Shown: one piece after another, positions 6,887 through 10,730 of the stretch
How the letters are laid out: every line of letters begins with the position of its first letter
How positions within the stretch are numbered: position 1 is the first letter of the stretch
Source: an uncultured Lachnospiraceae bacterium
Lineage (GTDB): Bacteria > Bacillota > Clostridia > Lachnospirales > Lachnospiraceae
Assembly (NCBI GenBank): GCA_910579495.1
Contig: CAJTVD010000100.1
Span: 1-10,730 of the forward strand
Reading direction: 5' to 3'
DNA: 10,730 bases
Position numbers and translations under genes: made by a program
The notes under the pieces: generated by a model
The model's input: only the letters and a program-made list of their open reading frames with translations
Database searches by the model: none
Told to the model about the DNA's origin: nothing

Positions 6887-8341
6887 ATGATGGGAGTGAT
6901 GATTTTGTTTATGTCCATGATTTTCCCGGTGTTTCTGGGAGCGGCTGTGACATTGTTTTTTGCATTGCCCAAAAAGTGGCGTCCCGGTGTGCTGCTGGCG
7001 GTAAGCTATCTTTTTTGTGGATGGGTGGATATTTGGGCGCTGCCTGTGCTTGTGGGAGTATCCTTCCTTACCTGGATTGGGGGGAAGAAAATCCGTGCGC
7101 TGCAAGGACAGGGAAGGATGGGGGCTGCAAAGACATATGAGGTGGCAGTGGCAGGGAGTTTTCTCCTTTTATTATGTGGGTATAAGTATGGGCCTTATCT
7201 GGCAATGCGCCTGGGGGCTAATGGGGATGGGGCCTGGAAAATAGCGGAGGGCCTGGTGATGCCTGTGGGGCTGTCCTTTTACGTATTCCAGGCTGTTGGC
7301 TATCTGGTAGATATTTACCGGGGAAAATCTAAGGGGGAAGAAAATTTTATCTGTTTAAGCTGTTACCTCGCCTTTTTCCCTAAGCTGGTAAGCGGCCCCA
7401 TTGAGAGGCAGCAGGATTTCCTTCCCCAGTTAAGGGCGCTCGGAAAGGTAAAGTTCTGGGACCGGGGGCGGCTTTCCACGGCTTTTGCCTATATGCTCTG
7501 GGGGTATTTTATGAAAGCGGTGGTGGCAGACCGGCTGGCGGTGACGGTGGACCAGATTTTTGCTTACCCGGAGCTTTTTGACAGCTTCTGGCTGGTGCTG
7601 GGGGCGTTTTTGTACACCATGCAGATTTATTGTGACTTTGCCGGGTATTCCTATATTGCCATAGGCTGCGGCAGGATTTTTGGCATTAGCCTTACCCAGA
7701 ACTTTAAAGCGCCTTATTGCGCTGGCAGTATTACGGATTTCTGGCGCAGATGGCACATTTCCCTGAGTGCCTGGCTGCGGGATTACCTGTATATTCCCCT
7801 GGGAGGAAACCGGAAGGGGCTGGCCAGGAAATGTGCCAATACCATGCTGGTGTTTCTGGTGTGCGGTATGTGGCATGGCGCAGGGGTGAATTTCATTGCC
7901 TGGGGGCTTCTTCATGGATTGTATTCTGTGGCAGAGTCCTGGGGGCGGGGCAGGGGATGGAAACAAAAAGGGGGAGGGGTTTTTACATTTCTTGCAGTGG
8001 CCTTTGCCTGGATTTTTTTCCGGGCGGAAAGCTTCCGGGGGGCGTTGGTTTATGTAGGGGAGATGTTTACAGCCGGAATCCATCCGGGGGGCTGGAAGCA
8101 GGCGGCAGAACTGCTGCATTTAAATGGTGTGGAGATTTCCGTGATGGCCATGTCTGTTGCCATTGTGTGGCTTGTGGACATTCTCTGTAACCGGAGGCAT
8201 CTGAATTTGCCGGTGCTGATACAAAAAAAGGAAAATGCTGCCAGGTATCTTGTTTTTTATTTATTGTTCCTTGCCATTTTTATTTTTGGTATTTATGGGC
8301 CGGGCTATCAGGCGGGGCAGTTTATTTACATGCATTTTTAG
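6887..8341 (+). CDS. MBOAT family O-acyltransferase (AlgI/DltB-type)
   Basis: A 484-residue polytopic membrane protein, normal length for bacterial MBOAT enzymes. In order it shows a hydrophobic N-terminus with ALPKKWRPG after the first helix; PVGLSFYVFQAVGYLVDIYRG-like sequence at 126-146; DFWRRWHISLS at 284-294; RDYLYIPLGGNRKG at 298-311; and CGMWHGAG with H330 then H343 in WGLLHG. H343 and H330 are the conserved histidines of the family, with H330 in the AlgI-type active-site position. The family moves acyl groups, usually acetyl, across the membrane for O-acylation of alginate, peptidoglycan or D-alanylation of teichoic acid. The SGNH gene downstream supports polysaccharide O-acetylation rather than D-alanylation, since no dltA/dltC is present. 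The start is uncertain: the frame closes at a TGA just before the ATG at 6887, and GGGAG at 6892-6896 would serve TTG 6905 or ATG 6911 better than 6887. Confidence 0.93.
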   Translation: MMGVMILFMSMIFPVFLGAAVTLFFALPKKWRPGVLLAVSYLFCGWVDIWALPVLVGVSFLTWIGGKKIRALQGQGRMGAAKTYEVAVAGSFLLLLCGYKYGPYLAMRLGANGDGAWKIAEGLVMPVGLSFYVFQAVGYLVDIYRGKSKGEENFICLSCYLAFFPKLVSGPIERQQDFLPQLRALGKVKFWDRGRLSTAFAYMLWGYFMKAVVADRLAVTVDQIFAYPELFDSFWLVLGAFLYTMQIYCDFAGYSYIAIGCGRIFGISLTQNFKAPYCAGSITDFWRRWHISLSAWLRDYLYIPLGGNRKGLARKCANTMLVFLVCGMWHGAGVNFIAWGLLHGLYSVAESWGRGRGWKQKGGGVFTFLAVAFAWIFFRAESFRGALVYVGEMFTAGIHPGGWKQAAELLHLNGVEISVMAMSVAIVWLVDILCNRRHLNLPVLIQKKENAARYLVFYLLFLAIFIFGIYGPGYQAGQFIYMHF

Positions 8342-8387
8342 GCTCTTTAGGTGACCATGGTTATTACAGTTGTGGGGTTTGGAAGAA

Positions 8388-8393
8388 AAGGAG
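8388..8393 (+). promoter_or_regulatory. Shine-Dalgarno AAGGAG for the SGNH gene
   Basis: AAGGAG is 10 bases before the ATG at 8404, slightly long but the only good site near a start in this frame. Confidence 0.6.
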
Positions 8394-8403
8394 TTGACTG
8401 TGT

Positions 8404-9474
8404 ATGAAAAAAAAGCCTGATAATAGAAACCAAAAGAAAAAGAATAATCTTATAAGGGCGGGATTCCTTTTGCTGCTGGCGGTGTCCATTTATCTGGCGG
8501 AAAGTATTTTAAGCATCAAGTCGGACCATGGGGTGAACCAGCAACAAGGGCTTTACTGGCAGCCAAAGAATACGGTTGATGTGGCAATGATGGGGACCAG
8601 CCATGTGCACTGCAATATTAACACGGCGCTTTTGTGGGAAAAGTATGGCATTGCGGCCTATGATTACAGCGGGGCGGAGCAGCCCCTGTGGATGACTTAC
8701 CATTTTTTAAAAGAACTGTACAAATACCAAGACCCCAAGGTGGTGGTACTGGACCTGTTCGCCCCTGCCAGGTTTAAGGAAGATTACCAGTATGACTGGA
8801 TTTCGGAGAACATTTACGGAATGCGGTTTTCGCTGAACAAGCTGCAGATGCTTGCAGTAAGCGTGGAGCCTCAAAAGCTCCATGAGTACTTTCCTTCCTT
8901 TGCAGTCTACCACGGCAGGTATGGCGAGCTGGAGGCGGATGATTTCCAGAACTTTTTCTGGAACAGCCGGGAGAAAGAGTCTTTTAAGGGATTTACGCCT
9001 TATTGGAAAAGGGAACCCCAGAAACGGCCGGAAATTTCTACGGAATCCATGGACACTTCCGGGGACGGAATGAAGGGGCTTACGGAAAAGTCAGAAAAAT
9101 ATTTGAGAAAAATTATTGCATTTATGAAAAACAAGGAGGGAAAACTGGTACTCATTGCAGCGCCCTATATTATGTCCGGGGAGGACCAGATGGTTTATGG
9201 CCGTATGGCAGAGATTGCGGCACAGGAGGGCATTATTTTTATCAATTATAACGAGTATTACCAGGAAATAGGGCTGGACTTTGAACAGGATTTTAATGAT
9301 GCATCCCACCTGAATTATTGGGGAAGCTGCAAATTTACCGATTATCTGGGGAGCTTCCTGGCCAGCGATGATTCCATTCCTGACAGGAGAGGCCAGGAGG
9401 GCTATGCCTCCTGGGAGGACAATGTGCAGGCAGTCAGGGAGCAGCTTGCCTCCTGGGGGGATTCAGGGAACTGA
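8404..9474 (+). CDS. Membrane-anchored SGNH-fold acyltransferase partner (AlgJ/AlgX/DltD-like)
   Basis: A 356-residue protein with a lysine-rich cytoplasmic start, one N-terminal membrane helix (about 17-36) acting as an uncleaved anchor, and an extracytoplasmic domain. GTSHVHCNIN places a likely nucleophile at S66 in the block I position, as in AlgJ/AlgX and DltD-type SGNH proteins. DASHLN near the C-terminus gives D299 and H302 in the D-x-x-H block V spacing, so a full Ser-Asp-His triad is available. The PYIMSGE and IFINYNEYY strands fit the alternating fold. MBOAT/SGNH pairs transfer acyl groups from the MBOAT protein to a surface glycan, so this gene, 62 bases downstream of the MBOAT gene, is probably the terminal transferase of that pair. 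The glycan target is unknown. It ends only 4 bases from the converging acyltransferase-3 gene. Confidence 0.83.
   Translation: MKKKPDNRNQKKKNNLIRAGFLLLLAVSIYLAESILSIKSDHGVNQQQGLYWQPKNTVDVAMMGTSHVHCNINTALLWEKYGIAAYDYSGAEQPLWMTYHFLKELYKYQDPKVVVLDLFAPARFKEDYQYDWISENIYGMRFSLNKLQMLAVSVEPQKLHEYFPSFAVYHGRYGELEADDFQNFFWNSREKESFKGFTPYWKREPQKRPEISTESMDTSGDGMKGLTEKSEKYLRKIIAFMKNKEGKLVLIAAPYIMSGEDQMVYGRMAEIAAQEGIIFINYNEYYQEIGLDFEQDFNDASHLNYWGSCKFTDYLGSFLASDDSIPDRRGQEGYASWEDNVQAVREQLASWGDSGN
9393..9414 (+). repeat. Coding-region hairpin near the 3' end of the SGNH gene
   Basis: CCAGGAGG (9393-9400) can pair with CCTCCTGG (9407-9414) around the loop GCTATG. It lies inside the SGNH coding region and has no T-tract on either strand, so it is not a normal intrinsic terminator. 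It could slow transcription or protect the 3' end, but this is speculation. Confidence 0.4.
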
Positions 9475-9478
9475 GCTT

Positions 9479-10582
9479 TTACTGCCATAATCCCCCCAGG
9501 TATTTTTCCTCAAGCCCTGCCAGGCGGGGTTTCAGCTTGAGGGCCTTAAAGATGCCTATGCGGATCAGGTCTGCCAGGGAACAGGACAGGTAAATTGCCA
9601 GGGTGGTAAGCAGTGTCAGCCCGATTTCCAATGGGGCGGAAAGCTGTGCAAACCAGGCAAACCGCTGGGACAGAAGATGGTCCCACACAAAAGGGTTGGC
9701 GTGAATGAGATAAACGCTGAAGGCCATGGGGGAAAAGAAACGGATGATCCCTTCCGCCCTTTTGGGGAAGGTTATCCGCTGGAAAGCCAGTAGCAGAAAA
9801 ACACCTGCCCCCAGCATGGCGGGTGCAGTATGGTTCACCAGGTACTTCCCACCCAAAGCTTCCAGGGGAGGGAAAATGCCGGATTCTATGAAAACCTTGG
9901 AAAGCCAGGTAAGGGAGGTCATGAGAAGGTAGCCAAGAAACATTCTGGCAGCCCCCCATTTGGGGAACAATCCGTACTTTCCAATATAGCCTCCTATAAT
10001 ATAAAGGATCATCAGCCACCAGGCATTGGAGGAGATACTGAAGATATCCCCGCCGGAAATGGCCTGCACAAAGGAGAATACCAGCACCAGCCCTATGGCA
10101 ACGGCGCGGAGCTGTTTTTCTCCCAGGCGGCAGAGGCCGATATTCAGCAGCGGAAGAAAGAAAAACAGGGCAAAATAAGAGGTAAAGTACCAATAACCGC
10201 CGTAAGTAACGGGAAGGAGGGCAAAGACCCAGTGCTTTAAGGTTACTGCGCCGGGAACCGCGATAGAAAAAATAAGTGTCAGGGACAGGGTATAAAAAGC
10301 CACTCTCAGCCATAATAAAAGAATACTGTGATACCGGTATTTGGCGCTGCCCCCCACATAGCCCGAAATCAGGGCATAACAGTTTACCGTGCAGTAGCAG
10401 GCAATTTCCAGAAACCATGCGGCTTCGTAGGAGAGGGATCCCATGGGGGCGTTATCTAATATGCCCCCGGGCCCTAATACATGGGTGGTGACTACCATGA
10501 ACATTGCCAGCATCCGCAGGGCGTCGATGCCGTAATTATGTGTTTTGGTGGGTGCTGCTGTAAGGTTGGTTTTGTCTGACAT
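9479..10582 (-). CDS. Acyltransferase-3 family membrane protein
   Basis: A 367-residue protein with about ten membrane helices, the usual size of acyltransferase-3 (Acyl_transf_3, PF01757-type) enzymes. The N-terminal signature GIDALRMLAMFMVVTTHVLG contains R23 and H34, the conserved Arg and His of the family catalytic site. Another typical element is SVYLIHANPF near the C-terminus. The family transfers acyl groups from acyl-CoA to sugars or other surface acceptors at the membrane (for example OafA/WecH-type O-antigen acetylation). The ATG at 10582 is preceded by AGGAG (CTCCT at 10588-10592 on the plus strand) with 5-base spacing. A longer in-frame form from a TTG at 10642 has no such site and would overlap the promoter -10, so it is rejected. 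The gene runs opposite to all others here and converges on the SGNH gene, which suggests separate regulation of a second acylation activity on the same surface polymer. Confidence 0.88.
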   Translation of the reverse strand: MSDKTNLTAAPTKTHNYGIDALRMLAMFMVVTTHVLGPGGILDNAPMGSLSYEAAWFLEIACYCTVNCYALISGYVGGSAKYRYHSILLLWLRVAFYTLSLTLIFSIAVPGAVTLKHWVFALLPVTYGGYWYFTSYFALFFFLPLLNIGLCRLGEKQLRAVAIGLVLVFSFVQAISGGDIFSISSNAWWLMILYIIGGYIGKYGLFPKWGAARMFLGYLLMTSLTWLSKVFIESGIFPPLEALGGKYLVNHTAPAMLGAGVFLLLAFQRITFPKRAEGIIRFFSPMAFSVYLIHANPFVWDHLLSQRFAWFAQLSAPLEIGLTLLTTLAIYLSCSLADLIRIGIFKALKLKPRLAGLEEKYLGGLWQ

Positions 10583-10587
10583 ACATT

Positions 10588-10592
10588 CTCCT
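10588..10592 (-). promoter_or_regulatory. Shine-Dalgarno of the acyltransferase-3 gene
   Basis: CTCCT on the plus strand reads AGGAG on the minus strand, 5 bases before the ATG at 10582. It fixes the start and lies within the lower arm of the inverted repeat at 10584-10595. Confidence 0.8.
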
Positions 10593-10641
10593 GTTTCAAG
10601 CCCTTCTATTGCTCCGGGGCTGCTTATTACTGTTTTTTCCA

Positions 10642-10650
10642 ATTATAACA
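10642..10650 (-). promoter_or_regulatory. Extended -10 promoter for the acyltransferase-3 gene
   Basis: Read on the minus strand, TGTTATAAT is a perfect extended -10 (TG-N-TATAAT), about 60 bases before the ATG. The -35 position 16-18 bases further up (around 10664-10671) has no good TTGACA match, as is common with extended -10 promoters. It predicts a leader of about 50 bases. Confidence 0.7.
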
Positions 10651-10658
10651 GGAGAATG

Positions 10659-10730
10659 CCTTAAAAGATAGACTGCAGGATAAACTTATAAAGTTACAAA
10701 AATGTTAAGAGAATGTGGAATTTCCCCATT
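10659..10730. other. Right-edge non-coding sequence
   Basis: 72 A/T-rich bases upstream of the minus-strand promoter. A short palindromic element AACTT-ATA-AAGTT lies near 10684-10696. No gene start is supported here; a plus-strand promoter for a gene beyond the window is possible but not shown. Confidence 0.4.

Larger units (their letters stand above)
10584..10658. repeat. Perfect 12-bp inverted repeat around the acyltransferase-3 leader
   Basis: CATTCTCCTGTT at 10584-10595 and its exact reverse complement AACAGGAGAATG at 10647-10658 enclose 51 bases. On the minus strand the upstream arm provides the TG of the extended -10 and the first T of TATAAT, and the downstream arm contains the Shine-Dalgarno. 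Pairing does not extend past 12 bp on either side. It may be an invertible promoter element or an operator pair, or chance. Confidence 0.65.

Noticed and set aside
6769..7140. Plus-strand open frame of 123 codons across the MBOAT start
   Set aside because: It overlaps about 250 bases of the MBOAT gene in another frame and has no family motifs. A shorter start at 6838 has a GGAG 11 bases upstream, so a leader peptide is not fully excluded, but nothing supports it.
7430..8119. Minus-strand open frame of 229 codons opposite the MBOAT gene
   Set aside because: Pro/His/Lys-rich low-quality translation that mirrors the conserved MBOAT coding sequence; no start signals.
6887..9474. D-alanylation (dltB/dltD) operon
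   Set aside because: No dltA ligase or dltC carrier protein gene flanks the pair, and the MBOAT motif set looks closer to AlgI-type enzymes.
9546..10418. Long minus-strand open frame of 290 codons inside the acyltransferase-3 gene
   Set aside because: It is the alternate frame of the same strand; its translation is rich in Pro, Arg, Cys and Ser without domain motifs, while the frame 9479-10582 has clear family motifs, a promoter and a ribosome binding site.
10583..10642. Longer acyltransferase-3 start at TTG 10642
   Set aside because: It would begin inside the -10 promoter sequence and has no ribosome binding site, while ATG 10582 has AGGAG at 5 bases.

Overview
The window reads as part of a cell-surface polysaccharide locus from a low-to-mid-GC Gram-positive gut-type bacterium, most likely a Lachnospiraceae relative. 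This rests on strong AGGAG-type ribosome binding sites, frequent AGG/CGG arginine codons, moderate GC, closely packed membrane glycosyltransferase genes, and protein families typical of Clostridia surface-glycan clusters. The taxonomic call is inference; no rRNA or marker gene is present.

Layout. (A) Positions 2-6610 hold six plus-strand genes in one apparent operon: the 3' part of a DUF6056-like multi-span membrane protein, a GT-C-type integral membrane glycosyltransferase, an FAD-dependent oxidoreductase of the DAO class with an inserted cysteine cluster, a GT2 glycosyltransferase with two C-terminal membrane helices, an ALG5/DPM1-like GT2 glycosyltransferase, and a DegT/DnrJ/EryC1/StrS aminotransferase. 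The last three genes overlap or are translationally coupled, and the operon closes with a clear intrinsic terminator at 6653-6681. (B) Positions 6887-9474 hold an MBOAT (AlgI/DltB-type) O-acyltransferase followed by a membrane-anchored SGNH-fold partner (AlgJ/AlgX/DltD-type logic). (C) A minus-strand acyltransferase-3 gene (9479-10582) converges on the SGNH gene with only 4 bases between stop codons. It has its own extended -10 promoter and a strong Shine-Dalgarno, and a perfect 12-bp inverted repeat brackets its leader.

How the genes may work together (inference). The aminotransferase, possibly with the FAD enzyme, would make an amino sugar nucleotide or modify a sugar. The two GT2 enzymes would load sugars onto polyprenyl phosphate on the cytoplasmic face. 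The GT-C protein and perhaps the DUF6056-like protein would move sugars from the lipid carrier to an external polymer. The MBOAT/SGNH pair and the acyltransferase-3 would then decorate the polymer with acyl groups. The arrangement recalls the ArnB-ArnC-ArnT logic and the GtrB/YfhO three-component glycosylation systems, but no GtrA-type flippase is seen here. No tRNA, rRNA, CRISPR array, insertion sequence or phage gene was found.
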